A DNA stretch of 64,000 nt from Actinernus sp. WN-2022 (taxonomy: Eukaryota; Cnidaria; Anthozoa; Actiniaria; Actinernidae), in contig JAOWCC010000553.1 in assembly GCA_030867875.1 (NCBI GenBank), positions 1,327,001 to 1,391,000 of the forward strand, given 5' to 3'. The position numbers were made by a program, and so were the translations under genes. Within the stretch, counting starts at the first letter, position 1; the number at the start of each line of letters is the position of its first letter. Positions 31,301 to 43,028 of the stretch are shown here, in pieces. The notes beneath the pieces are model-generated. The model was given only the letters and a program-made list of their open reading frames with translations, searched no databases and was not told where the DNA came from.

Positions 31301-33651
31301 GGCAGCACCGAGTCTTAAAATGCAAGCCGTTCTTTTTTCTTTTTTTTTGGTTGGGTGTCGCAAAATTTCTGCGCATGCGTTAAAGGTCAACTTCACACCA
31401 ATCAGACTGCACTGTGCTGGTCACGCAACAATCGCCAGGTTAATTTATTTACATAATTTAATACAGTAAAACAAGATGGCGGAAGACCCGCGAGGAACTT
31501 TCTCTCTAATCTCTCAAATGTAAGCCAGTTTAATGTTTTATTTAACTTCACTCGTGCGAAAGCCTTCCAACAGGCTCAGGATATTTCAACTGGCGCTATT
31601 GTCGGAGCCGAAGGACCGCGTTTTTTACCCAGATGGCCAGTGCTTTTATATACGACACGTACGATGACCTGAAGCCAAAGAAATATATATTGGAATCTAT
31701 AAGCCATCGGCTCGCTGTGCTGCATTTAAAACATCCGAGGAGAACATCTTATTTTGGAATGTTATGAGTCTCTTAAAAACTGTCAGAGATTTAAATTTAC
31801 CGTAAGTTGGATCAGAGAGTATCGAGATCAAGTTATTTCGTTCCAGCGAGGATATTGATCTAGCGGAAACGGTACAAGCTGTCGAAGGATTTTACTTATA
31901 ATCATCCACGTCTACTTAACAACAGGAATAGTTATGTGCCAAGGCATGGGCAAAGATAGAGTTTCCCAGATTACAGATGAAAGTAGAGCACTTAATGAAT
32001 GAAGAAACAGAGATCACGCGCGACATGCTTGAGAACATGAACATGTTTAACACTAAGAAAACAAAACAAGTTACAGAGCCTGCACGTTCACAAGTCAATG
32101 AAAAACCCCAAGAGCCTGTAGTTTTGTATCAACATATCCTCGAAACTCCAAAAGCAACATACACATGAGTCAAATTCAAACCAGAAGAGACGGAATTCTT
32201 GAGATTCTTCACGAGGATATTTGTTAGCCCGCAATAAGAACTCTCTCGCTGATTTAATGACCTTGATTTGTAGCATGGAGGCTGACCTAACTGTATGCGT
32301 AATGAATTCTTACTCTCGTCACATCAAAACGAAACTCAGTCATTTGGAAGACAAATTAGTGCAGCAAGATAATATATACAAGACCGAAATCAAGATGCTG
32401 TCATCACATATTATTGACCTAGAAGTTGAAAATGGCGAGTTGAAAGCGGATATTTATAATATAGCTGAGATCCGACTTTCAAACTTAAAAAAAAAATCAA
32501 GAATACAAAAAAGAAGACAATGAAAGACCAAGGTCTCCAGTGTTCCGAGACTACCCAACCTACTAAAGCTTTAGCACGAATCAGTTTGTTCAAGAGCCAT
32601 CTTTCTTACATGACAACCCGATCCCTATTCATCAGAATACATTTTCTGTGCTAAATGACGAGAGTTTACAATCACCTGACCGACAACCCACTACTAAAGA
32701 GAGGGACCATGAAGTACGGTAGTACGGTTAATTATCGGGTTCAAAACAATGAATATATGCCTGCTCAAATGCAGTGTGTTAGTAGAGTGTTTCTATTAAA
32801 AGGTCAACATACGAGAAAAATAAAAATATTAAATTACATAAATACTAGGGGAGCAGAGAATGAAAGTCACCGCGCTACCGGCCACTCCTAAAGACTGCTA
32901 AATTCAGCTAATAATTATTCCCTTTGGTTATTACTAAGAGGATTTCAAATGAAAGTGTATTTGATCTTCAATCTCATGTGGCCCGAGTGTTAGCCCAGAT
33001 GGGCTCTTGTTATTAATAAATTCCAAATTATTGTTACAATATTATTAAATAGTTACATGTACATTCATCATTTGTTTAGATTTTTATTAATAAATTCCAA
33101 ATTATTTATTTTGTTTTTCAAAGTATTTGAGGTTCTTGCAGTGTCACCTAATACTGTTGCCACATTTCAGTGTAAGTATCTTACATCATAAGCATGTCTA
33201 TAAAGGAAATAATGTTGTCAAGTGAACATGTACATGTATGTGTTGCGCATTAAATTGATTTCAGGTAAAAGTGTTACAATTACTTAAACTGTACAAGTGT
33301 TTAAAAAATAGTCATTCGTTTTCTACTATCCTCTCCCCTTGGTTCCTACTCAGTATTGCAAACATTTAACTAGGATATGAAACAAATTGACCTAGGACCT
33401 CAGAGGTTGAAACAAATTGATATAGGTTTTAATAAACTGAATTGACCTAGGTTGAAACAAATTGACATACAGTACAGGTTATACTGAAATTTTGGCATTG
33501 GTTGAAAACACTGTAGGTTGCACTGACTCAGGTCAATTTGACCTACGACATATATATGCAGCTCTAGCATTTCATTTTGTTGGTATTGATTTTGTAGCTC
33601 CAACACCAAGTCCGATGCCCTCAAATAGTGGTGTTCAAATAAATTTTGAAG
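28320..33651 (+). CDS. Multi-exon cnidarian protein resembling the N-terminal part of HECT-ligase-like genes
   Basis: The exons are 28320-28694, 29042-29216, 30106-30205, 30631-30738, 30859-30975, 33124-33171 and 33598-33651. All joins are in phase with GT-AG sites. The start ATG gives MDNRDFIRRLQRMIDQ, then a Pro-rich linker, AEYNRTVILLPGPN, NMTPEEVREGIATAFRDFG, VHDFEFLWPVANNRLF and RLGDNAIRLRSRSIRPIYIR. Exon 3 reads VPGHEDNSMGRLWRRTLNLQ; later exons are short, acidic and Ser/Thr-rich. This order recalls uncharacterised coral genes that end in a HECT E3 ubiquitin-ligase domain. No HECT domain is in the window, so the gene is truncated or the comparison is wrong. Exon 1 needs a one-base frame change near 28562-28585 (one base extra), either a mutation or a sequence error. 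The intron between exons 5 and 6 has gained a 1.7-kb repeat. Confidence 0.6.
31272..33012 (+). mobile_element. ~1.7-kb interspersed element in an intron, with decayed coding sequence
   Basis: The left edge is ATTACTCGGGCTGCCTGTGG; the right edge is GGCCCGAGTGTTAGCCCAG then GGGCTCTTGTTATT. The edges carry partial inverted symmetry around CTCGGGC/GCCCGAG. Inside are ORF fragments in several frames, including YPDGQCFYIRH near 31635 and, at 32221-32523, a helical, heptad-like stretch (HLEDKLVQQDNIYKTEIKML) that could be a coiled coil. No polymerase or transposase motif is visible. It is probably a non-autonomous or 5' remnant of a retroelement, family not recognised. Confidence 0.5.
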
Positions 33652-34625
33652 GTATGTTGTATATTGGGCATTTCCAGGACAGGTTGTCTGAAAGGAAAAG
33701 TACATGAACCCTTTCTCTAATATTAGCGCCCCTTTCAATGTGCTTTTGTTAGTATTCACCCCATTACCCTCTGCACTGTGCCCTAGCTCCCCTTCCCCTT
33801 CAACTCAGTTCTGATAAGCAAGTGCTCCTATTTTAATAAACACCCTTTAGGGCAATTCCACAGTATTTTGCATGTCACGGAGGGGAAAATCACAAGATTG
33901 AAAGCTGCCTAACAATTAGATACTTGAATTTAAACAAACTTTTGCACCATCATGTATACCATTTTCAAAAGCTCTTTATGTGTGATGAATTTCAAAATGT
34001 TTTGTAAAATACCCAGTGAGATATTATTTTTACGGAGGGGAACAGAGAAGTCACAAAAAGTACAATTCCAAATCTAATCCCAAATTCCTGTGAATATATA
34101 AAAGCTACAACTTTAAACACAAGTTTTATTAAACATTTAATTCATCAACTAACAAATGATATCAAATAATCAAATGTTTAATTTCTCTAACTTCTCCAGC
34201 TAGGAGGTACGTCAAAAGGACAAGCGTCACGGAGGGGAAGTCGTGGAGGGGAAAGCTTTGTCCCATAACAATGCCATACCAATTTTGTCTTAATCCCACT
34301 GGAATATAAATTTAACTTATATAACATTATGTAATTATCCTGGGAACATAAACAAGGCATATGAGCAATCAAACTTATTACTAGTTACATTCGATTGAGG
34401 TTATAATGGCAGCGCCGGCGGGTGTTTTCAAGCTCTTGCGTAAATTTACTTTCTACTCTCTTTTCTAACTATATTGTTGAGTGTATTTATAACTCAAACC
34501 CACGATAATAACTTCAAGAATGGAACTACTGGAATAGTCAACCTAAGTATTGGAAGAGAACTGTCTACGGTGAATTTCAAGTTGGGCAGTACAAGTACGG
34601 GGAAATCGACTAGCTCTTCGTCGTT
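33652..34625. other. No gene seen
   Basis: AT-rich DNA with several ACGGAGGGGAA words (33877, 34033, 34229 and 34243) at irregular spacing, suggesting a dispersed repeat. The minus-strand ORF at 33400-33759 is built from repeated TTGAAACAAATTGA words on the plus strand and is not protein-like. Confidence 0.4.
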
Positions 34626-35169
34626 AAAGTGCATATGAGCGTTCGTGCAATTTTCATAGCTATGAACCTCAAGAAAGTTTTGAGTACCCCTGTGAAGAAA
34701 TTTTTGGTTTACAGAGAATACTCTATCTTCTACGCTTGTTTGAAATCGTGGAAACGTGACCTTTCCTGACCCATGACCGCGTAAGTAAAAGCCTGGGTCG
34801 ATGCCTCGGTAGACGTCATTTAATTAATTCAACTTTGCAACAATTTGAATAAAAACTTACAATTTTCACTAATATGATTTTTTTCCTTTACTAACAGCTC
34901 ATAAACTGTGTATATTATCTAAAAATCGATGTTGTTGTGATAGAAAGGTGCCATGGAGAATAATGCATTAATGAGATGACGTCGACCGAGGTATCGACCC
35001 AGGCTTTTACTTAGGCGGTCATGGGTCAGGAAAGGTCACGTTTCCACGATTTCAAACAAGCGTAGAAGATAGAGTATTCTCTGTAAACCAAAAATGTCTT
35101 CGCAGGGGTACTCAAAACTTTCCTGAGATTCATAGCTATGAAAATTGCAGGAAGGCTCATATGCACTTT
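34626..35169. repeat. Inverted repeat, ~194-bp arms, ~156-bp spacer
   Basis: The arms 34626-34819 and 34976-35169 are reverse complements with about 10% mismatches (for example GTGGAAACGTGACCTTTCC against GGAAAGGTCACGTTTCCAC). The right arm runs directly into the LINE fragment with the 2A-like motif, so the arms are probably two opposed copies of the 5' end of that LINE. Confidence 0.9.
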
Positions 35170-35379
35170 AAAGGTATCACGCTCGTCTCGCTGCCTTTTG
35201 CTTCTAAACCTGACGAAAGATATTTTGACTGTCAGCTCTCTGCTCTTGTGTGGCGACATTGCTTTAAACCCTGGCCCTGTTCGTGTGGTACATGCTTGAA
35301 GAGCATACGAAAGAATCAAGGTTTCGCCGAATGCTCGGTGTGCAAGATGGCTCAACACCTTAAGAGCGAATGCCTGTAA
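35161..35379 (+). pseudogene. 5' fragment of a CR1/L2-like LINE: 2A-like motif and PHD-like finger
   Basis: In the frame from 35231 the sequence reads SSLLLCGDIALNPGPVR, with the 2A-type core D-x-x-x-N-P-G-P at 35255-35278. After a frame change near 35285 it reads CGTCLKSIRKNQGFAECSVC and HLKSECL, the first half of a PHD-like zinc finger. In invertebrate CR1/L2-type LINEs a 2A-like translational-recoding peptide at the N terminus is followed by such a finger. This copy is frameshifted and ends shortly after, so it is a relic. Confidence 0.65.
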
Positions 35380-37590
35380 ATATCGAGCAACTGGTGGCCA
35401 AACTCGAAAAAAAAAAAACGCTCATATTAGGTCTACAGATAGGTATTACCAAGTAAATAAACGTGCTGGGGTTTGTTTTTCAAAAAACCGCCCGAATTTT
35501 GAGAAAATCGAGAAAATCGATTTTGGCTGTCGGCAGCCTCGAAACAGCCAAATTCCAAGGTGAAATTAGCAGGTCTCAAAACTTCTCTCGTTTGCAAAAG
35601 TGAAGCAACCTTCCAAAAATCTGTCCCGATATATCGATTTAGGAAGGGTTTGACATCTCATTTGGGTTGAAATTTTGATCTTGGCAATAATTCGAGAGGC
35701 GAGCAATCACAATTTAGGACTCGTATTTTTTCAACCGGCAGAAATATTGATTCCACATCAAAATCGCGATGGAAATTTTATCCATGTGCCTCACCTTCGA
35801 TTTTTCTGAAAAGCTGGCCATGAAGTGTTTACACATTGAGCTAACACATATGTAAAATCTGGAATGGGTAATTTACTTTGCGCTTCATACGAAACCCTCG
35901 AATTTGGAGAAATTTTGAATAAAATTCGAGACAGTTGCATAATTAACTCTTTGTTATTGTCCGACTCTTTGCAGATTCCGTTACAAAGCTAACTTAGGAC
36001 GTGAATATCGAGCTTAAATTGAAACCTGAGAATTGGAAAACAACTTACCTCAAGGGTATGGCATTTGCAAACTTTTTTTCTTGATTTTAAAGACGGGTAT
36101 AATAAAGTTGCTCCGCAAGTGATTGACAATTGACAACACAGAAGGTCAATTAACAGTTCATCCCGAAACTTTACGTATTCTAACTGACAGTGCATATTCT
36201 TTGACCGATTTTGACCATTACAATGTCCTGTTGGCCTTTTGAAGGTTATTCAAAAACTTTTGCCTCTAACAGAAACAGCAATTTTAAATATAAACTGAAC
36301 AGTAGCAGTCGACACTGCATAGGCACGATGGTCGGCTCAGTGTTGTGTGTGACTGAGCAAAAACTCGGCTGTAGGGGTGTCCCCGGGTGACCGAGCTATT
36401 TTTGTAAATATACCCTTCCTTATTTTTTCCTTTTTTAAGGTCATGAAAAGTACTTTCTAAATGATGTTTTGTCTATGCTTCCAATATATAGTTAAACGCT
36501 ATAGCAACATATTTACCGTGTTTTAAGCCCCGGTCAAACGTCACCTTTTTATTCTACCAGGAGCTAAAACTGAGCGATTTAAAAAAGGTGCTTCCGTGTT
36601 AGTTTTATCATCATTTTTATATTGAATGTAAACTTTTTGAACGGAGACTATTATTATTCCTTAGTGCATGCTAAAGTGGAACGTATTTCATTTCCAAACC
36701 ATTAGAGGCCATCAAACCCTTAGTGCTCTCAAAGAAATCAAGTGAACGTTCCGGTTTTACATGCTAATTATACTTTTCAGATAACTGATGTGCAGTGAAT
36801 CACTAATCGATGCAGCTACATGGGCTTCATGTACTTTCAAGTGAGCAACTTAGTAACTGCCCAATTTAATAGCGTTATAGCTAGCTGACGACTCAGCGAC
36901 AATCTATATAATGTTAGCCTGCGTGCAGATGTTCTCTCTCCCTGCAAAATTCCTGCACGCAGGCTATATAATGTCAGTGAATATATTACTAAAATGTACT
37001 GTGTTTTTCGATTCGTACCGTTATTGTAATAATATAAACTCCCAATCAAAGGCGTTAACTCAACAGATAGAAGATTATCAAGCTAAGGGATGAGAGCTAC
37101 TGCTTAGGGATGGGGTGGGGGATTTAGGGGGTATCAGAAATCAATTGAGAGTTTGTTAACATGCTTAGTTTTTAGGTACGCGTACGGTACTTGGAAGATG
37201 CCCGCGCGCCGCCCTTCAAAAGCGCACACGCGTGACGTTATGCCGCGGTGTGTGTGTAGTGATGGCGTTTGCAAGTCTTGCTACGGCCCCGATTTTAAAA
37301 ATTAAAACAGACTTTGAAATATTGGGCAGAAATTGTAGTATATGTTAATCTACATGGAGATGGGGACATGCAAAGCATGTTACCATATAGAGGGAGGGGC
37401 GTACATATATTTTTGTCCAAGCAAAGTACAAAATCCGCTCCTAATAAAACATGAACAGTGCCTTATGACTCTTATTCACAGCTAAATAATCTCTATCATT
37501 CATTATTTCGTTAATAGAAATAACGTTGCTAAGATAACCAACTTTTTGTGCACTCTCATGCAATATTTCTATCTGGCCAATATACTGTTA
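35380..37590. other. No gene seen; repeat-derived AT-rich DNA
   Basis: No exon with splice sites and protein-like composition. A short hairpin lies at 36915-36967 (AGCCTGCGTGCAG / CTGCACGCAGGCT). The region 35480-35900 has GATTTT-rich sequence that may be more LINE 5' sequence. Confidence 0.4.
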
Positions 37591-37599
37591 AGTCTGCCA

Positions 37600-37881
37600 T
37601 ACCTTGTATAAATAGTGACATTAATTATCGCAGTGTATGGAATACATAGGAAAGATTGTGCCCTCAGGGTATGTAATACAGACATTGAGGACGAAGTCCA
37701 TATTCTATTCAAATGTAGAAAATATGAAGATTTAAGGAAGGACTTAAATCTGTCTGTGCGGGTGGACCTTAAATTTGGTTCGTACCTTGGTAATCGGGAT
37801 TTCTCTCTCTCCTCCATACATTCATTAATATATATGGAATTAATGATCTATAGTCGATACTTTTTATACGGTCTTGCATAA
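37600..37881 (+). pseudogene. C-terminal fragment of a LINE ORF2
   Basis: Reads RKDCALRVCNTDIEDEVHIL then FKCRKYEDLRKDLNL. The CX2-5C...H...C pattern with EDE and FKC is the C-terminal zinc-binding region after the reverse transcriptase of many animal LINEs. The 5' part is absent on this strand. Confidence 0.7.
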
Positions 37882-37979
37882 TAATCTTCCTCAGTTTTTT
37901 CTATTTCCAAGCAGTAATTACTTATTCTCATCTAAGCTGATTTAAAGGTTCTATATGTTCGCAGCTTGTTTGCCTTGTG

Positions 37980-38309
37980 TTACGAGTCATTTATCTCCCT
38001 TAGCCAATGTTGTTGTTCTATATCTTGGATTCTTTGTTTTATATTATTGATAAGTGCAGGGGAATTATTGGTGTTGTTGTCTTGATATAGCCAGATATTG
38101 CCGTAGCCGAGGCGAACTATTATTTCTCTTATCTTCTGGGCCCAAACCATGGGCTTAGATATATGCCTAGACTCGATAAAAGCACTATATGATAGCTTTG
38201 TTTTATCAGCGTTCACTGCGTCTTGTAGGTTTAGCGTGTACTTTATGCTGCGCAAAATTTCTTCGGATTTACTGAAGAGGGAATCTGCCAAGTTCCGCGC
38301 GACATGCAT
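37980..38309 (-). pseudogene. LINE ORF2 fragment, opposite orientation
   Basis: The 109-codon frame reads VWAQKIREIIVRLGYGNIWL and IKQRIQDIEQQHWLREINDS, resembling the segment between the reverse transcriptase and the C-terminal finger (W...I...GYG..W...F/I.QR..D...Q.W). It faces the 37600-37881 fragment, from which it is separated by 98 bp. The two could come from one element rearranged by inversion or from two insertions. Confidence 0.65.
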
Positions 38310-41300
38310 TGTTTGTTGCAGTCTTACTTAAATAAAGGGACAAAAGAATATACGTGTACAAGCAAACAAACGAAGAGACGAAACAAGTCAAGACAGAGAG
38401 TACATGCAAATAGAAAACGCGTCAGATATAATTATTTTTACCCCTATAGCAGCCATTTACAAAACCGTATTGTACTTGTTCTATCTATTTCCCCTCCGAT
38501 CAAGTTTTACGACAGAAATGGACTCGTTTTGTCCAGAAACATCGGGCCAACTTTCAGCCAAGTAAGACGTCGGTACTGTCTCCTTCCTGAGGTCAGCAAA
38601 AGAATACTGATCAAGGCAGCAATGCCAACGAGAGATACAGTTGTTCGTGCTGCTCCTCAAGCTAATCTGAGCAAAAGAGGAAAGAGACAAGTAAGTTTAT
38701 CTGAGCATTAATAAACTAGCATGGCAAGCACAGATTTGCACGTGTGTGATAACTTCACATTGATCGAATAGCTATTGAATGCTCATAACAAGTACTTTAT
38801 ACACAACACTGTGAATGAAAAATGAGGACTACAAAAGTATTATTCGTATAGATAAGCAAGTGATTGGTTCCATGTATTAACGGTTTCTCAAAGAGCTAGA
38901 ATACTGAATGCCTTATTAATAATTGCACCTAGAATAACATAATGCATTTGAGTCTAGCAAATGTAACATTTTCATTTACGTATAAATAACAGATCCTACG
39001 AAGTACTCTTGCAGTCTCTCGCCCACAAAAAAAGAGACGGACTGAGACATCTACTGTATCCACTCCACCAGTCTTGGAAAGCTGTACTTCATCTTCTCTA
39101 AACCTCCCAGCTGATGATGCATCTGAATGTCCTGATCACCTTCCAACTACTCCTTCAACTGACAGATATGACACCATAAGTACACTAGTCACAGCTGAGT
39201 GTCCATTATCAAACTATATTGTTGCTAATACAATTCACTAACAATATGTTCTTAAATCACGCAGAAAAAAGATGATGACACACCGACATCTGAGGATGAG
39301 ACCTGTTTCTACTTCAGCCAATGCACATGCAGCTACCAATATGCCACAGGAAGTACTGTTAGGTCCTGCAGATACTTATACCACAACCAGAGTCCAGCCA
39401 AGATGAGTCCACCACTGATGGAGACTCGGCTTCAATGCAGGAGACTACAGAGGAGGCCCTAGGACATGGATTGGAGTTTTAATCCCTCTCTTACTCTACA
39501 CAGCATTGATGCAGAAACCCCAGCATATAAAGAACCCAAATTTATTGTCTTCTACACAATGTTGCTGAGCCTGTTTACGATGTTCTGCTACAAGTGCAAA
39601 AAGGAAAACATACAGCAACCACGAGAACAAATGGCACGATGGTACCAGTCCCACAGCATTGTGGAAGATGTGGTGAACATGCATTTCTGTGGAGGTCACA
39701 GCCATTGGTGCTTGGCAGATACCCAGCTGGAAACATTTTGCTGAGCTTTGTAATCTTGATAGCTGGATCATCAATCAGCAAAGTAACACTAATCTTCAAA
39801 CACATGGGTTTGTGTATGTATGGTGTTCGTACATATTTCAAACACCAAACCGCATTCCTCTTCCCTGTAGTGGTACATCACTGGGAAACCTACAGAGCCA
39901 GTTAAATCAACAAATTGAGAGTAATGAAGGATGTGGTGTGGGGATGGGAGGTTCGACTCCATGGGCCACTCAGCAAAGTATGGGGCATACACAATGTTTT
40001 GCTGTACCATTTCGAAAGTAGTACACTTCGAAATTCTCCAGGTAAGAGCAATGCTAAGATAATGATTGCTACTTTCTTAACAATAAAGTTAATCTAATTA
40101 AAAAATGAATACGAGAAAGAGCACATTGAAATTATACTTTCACAGAGTTTGGGGAGATTTGATTGAATATTAATTATGCGGTGAGCTTCTGAAAATCGCA
40201 CACTCCAAAAAACATTTCTTATTTTTGCGATTTCTAAAGGCTTACCATTCAGTTTCTATTCAACCACACATCGTCAAACTTCAAATTTCAATGTTATTCT
40301 TGTGATGGGGTTCATTTCTTAATAAGATTAACTTTACTTACTCAGTCCCAGTCTTTTTTTAAATTTTGGAAAGGCCAATTAAACTGAGGTTTCTATTACA
40401 TATTTGACAGATGCATGTACATGTAGGTACATGTAGTTGGTGAGGAGCCCAGCCGCGAGTGGACTATCAAAGTCAATAGAAACCAAGATTGATAAGTCTA
40501 ATCATTGTTTTAGCATAACCAAGCCACTGTTCTTTCAACGTACTGATCGAAAAAACAACTGTAAGTAAGCCTTGTCTGCATGCCAGATCTGATCTAGCAT
40601 GTGCACAGACTATTGATTGATAGATAGTGCCCAGGTAGCCAATCAGATTGCAAGTTTGCCAATAGATCGTGGCTGGGTTATGTAAAAGCGTTAAGATAGT
40701 GGATTATTCTTTTTTAATCCAGGCAAATGAAATTAAAGGGAGCTCGCCCATGGAACTGGAAGGAGCAGAGGTCATTTTCATATCTATCAGACATGGGCAT
40801 TGCTGTTCGCACATTTATTTCAGACCGTCACCGTGGAATTGCGAAGTGGATTCGGGAGTGCCAGCCCCAAACAAAGCACTTCTATGACACATTGCAAGGT
40901 CCATAGGTAAGGCTATGCTCAAAGCCAGCAATTTCAAGGGCTGTGAGCGAATCAAGGACTGGATGAAAGGTGTCCGCAACCATTTATACTGGTGTGCAAC
41001 ATCCACCAAACAGAGATTCGAAGGTATGATTGTAGCTAAGTGGAAGTCGATCGTGCAGCATGTGGCCAACAAGCACAGCAACCATCCTGGCCCACTCTTC
41101 AAAACATGTGCACATGGAGATGACCTGGAAACCCGACGGTGGATAAGAATTGGTTTGTACTGTTAATTGTCTGCACCACATACACTGTACAGTATTTGTA
41201 TAAAATAATGTAAACTAATAATTATTATTATTGTTTGGCATTAAATACAAAAAGTAGCATATACAATAACATGTTTATGAATACCAGTACTAAACTTTTC

Positions 41301-41442
41301 ATGCACAATAATTTATTTTCAGGGACTGGTGCACAAGAAAAACTGAAAGGTATATTGACGAACACTAGAATCATCAACGATATCAAGAAACTGTCTCCTG
41401 AAGGACAGACTCGCTACCTTGAAGGTTTTCATGCCACTTTAA

Positions 41443-41743
41443 AGTGCCTATGAACAATAATGTTTTATTTTATATATCAATTCTACATCAAGTGAATAGT
41501 AGAATGGTACAATATATCTTGCTTTGAATGCTGTGCCGTTGGGTTAAGGAGGTTTTAATATCCAAAATACCATTCTACTATTCACTTGATGTAGAATTGA
41601 TATCTAAAATTTAAAAAATAAGGTCCATAGGCACTTTAACTCAGCGGCACAGCATTCAAAGCAAGATATATTGTATCATTCTACTATTCACTTGATGTAG
41701 AATTGACTTCTAAAATAATAAAAAAATAAGGTTCATAGGCACT
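41443..41743. mobile_element. 301-bp TTAA-targeting MITE inside a transposase exon
   Basis: The ends are AGTGCCTATGAAC and GTTCATAGGCACT, flanked by TTAA on both sides (41439-41442 and 41744-41747). Removing the element and one TTAA restores the host reading frame across the site (HATLNHWHPKM), which confirms the boundaries. Inside, about 80 bp (around 41560-41640) is an extra inverted partial copy of the same family, so the element is itself a composite. TTAA points to a piggyBac- or Kolobok-type mobiliser. Confidence 0.85.
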
Positions 41744-42119
41744 TTAAACCATTGGCATCCAAAGATGGTTAGGAACATATTGCATGTAATAAAGTGAATA
41801 CTAATATAATGTTTTACTATCTCAACTCAATAGCCCATTTGCAGCTGGAGGTCGTGATCTTGTCAACAACAAAAATATAATAGTTGCACCATTAATGCTC
41901 TCAAACCTCATAACCACTGTTAAATTTCGGGGGGCTTTTGGTCCTTGAAGAGAGATGGTTGTTTCTGCACTGAGGTTAGCAAATTTTATGTTCTCTTTCT
42001 ATAGGGCAATATTTACTGACGTCATTGTTTACATTTTTGCCTCATTAGCATAAATTAAACTTCAAGCTTGACAGACTACAACAGTTGAAAGATATTTTAA
42101 ACTTAGTAATTACTGAAAA

Positions 42120-42310
42120 TTTGACATGGACTGTGTGACAAGAGTTGCTGACAGCCATACATTCTTTAGAAATTTTAATGCTCATTACTCAAAATATATT
42201 TATCATATCCCTATCAGCTTTTTGGTGATTACCAGGTGTGATAATCTCTTTCGATTTACGGAGTATGCTTGTGTGGTTGTATGCTAATGAGGAAAAAGTG
42301 TAAACAAAGA
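42120..42310. repeat. Dispersed repeat shared with 59625-59790
   Basis: Both copies carry GCTGACAGCCATAC, CTCATTNCTCAA, TTTTNGGTGATTA, GACAATCTCTT/GATAATCTCTT and GTATGCTAATGAGGAAAAA in the same order and strand. No coding sequence. Confidence 0.75.
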
Positions 42311-42868
42311 TTCCCCTAATAATATGTTTGCATGCTCCTTTGACTAAAGGGTCTATATATTAATATTATTATTACCCTTTAGGCACATATTAGCAAGCCT
42401 TCATTTTAATGAAAATCTTAGAAGAGAAACAAAAACTTCCAAGGATGGTAAAGATTACCAGAGAGTGACCTACCGCCCAAAGTACAAACTGGGAGAGGAA
42501 GTGGGTAGGGATGTTTCAGTGTATATAGTTCATGAGGCATTAGCGAGTTAATCTGCAACAAATGCGATGATGCAAAACATGGTAAATAAGGACATATACC
42601 ATCGTACCACAGTAAACTATCAGAAATTTGTTTTCTACAACAACAAACTAAAAGTAGTGAAACGATCAGGGCCAAGAAGACAAGGAAAATTTCAGGGAAA
42701 ATGTGATTCTAGCGCAATGTACTGCTCAATCCACACACAATGAACTTGAACTAAATATGTTCCTGTTCCTCTAGCTGCTCAGTTAAGAACTACCAATATT
42801 ATGTTATTATATTCTCATTCCAATAGGTTGTTCTTGGACCTGGAATATCAATGCCAGTATAAATTTTC

Positions 42869-43028
42869 ATGAAAATTAAAGTGAACAAGGTGGGCTTGTA
42901 TGTGGGAAGCATTATTGGCGCCACCCTAAGCCGAGAGCACATGGCCACACATAGTTACAAGGGCCAGAAGGGCAAGAGTGGAAATGTAAAACCTAAACTT
43001 GATGTGGACTACATCAGTACTCTAATTG
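42869..43028 (+). CDS. Possible isolated exon, unknown
   Basis: Open from MKIKVNKVGLYVGSIIG through SYKGQKGKSGNVKPKLDVDY to a strong donor (ATTG then GTAAGTGG). The upstream acceptor is unclear. It is on the same strand and just downstream of the decayed transposase, but not clearly part of it. Confidence 0.3.

Larger units (their letters stand above)
38516..42560 (+). pseudogene. THAP/DDE transposase gene, decayed, with introns
   Basis: The N-terminal exon 38516-38690 is THAP-like (KWTRFVQKHRANFQPSKTS) and, after a frameshift near 38585, ends in the AVPTI-box-like AAMPTRDTVV. It splices in phase to 38993 (a Ser/Thr-rich linker). The catalytic region starts near 39466 (KFIVFYTMLLSLFTMFCYKC) and continues through frame changes with YPAGNILLSF, FKHMGLCMY and GDGRFDSMGHSAKYG to a donor at 40042. 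Exon 40723-41152 has SSPMELEGA, ISDRHRGIAKWIRECQP and RIKDWMKGVRNHLYWCATST; exon 41323 on has ILTNTRIINDIKKLSP; exon 42383 on has LASLHFNENLRRET. The pattern matches a large cnidarian THAP-transposase family, possibly ISL2EU-like. There are at least four frameshifts, and one exon is split by a miniature element at 41443-41743. Confidence 0.7.

Noticed and set aside
35161..35379. A virus-derived 2A sequence
   Set aside because: The NPGP motif is followed by a PHD-like finger and flanked by LINE-like repeats, which fits the known 2A-bearing LINEs. No viral capsid or polymerase sequence is nearby.
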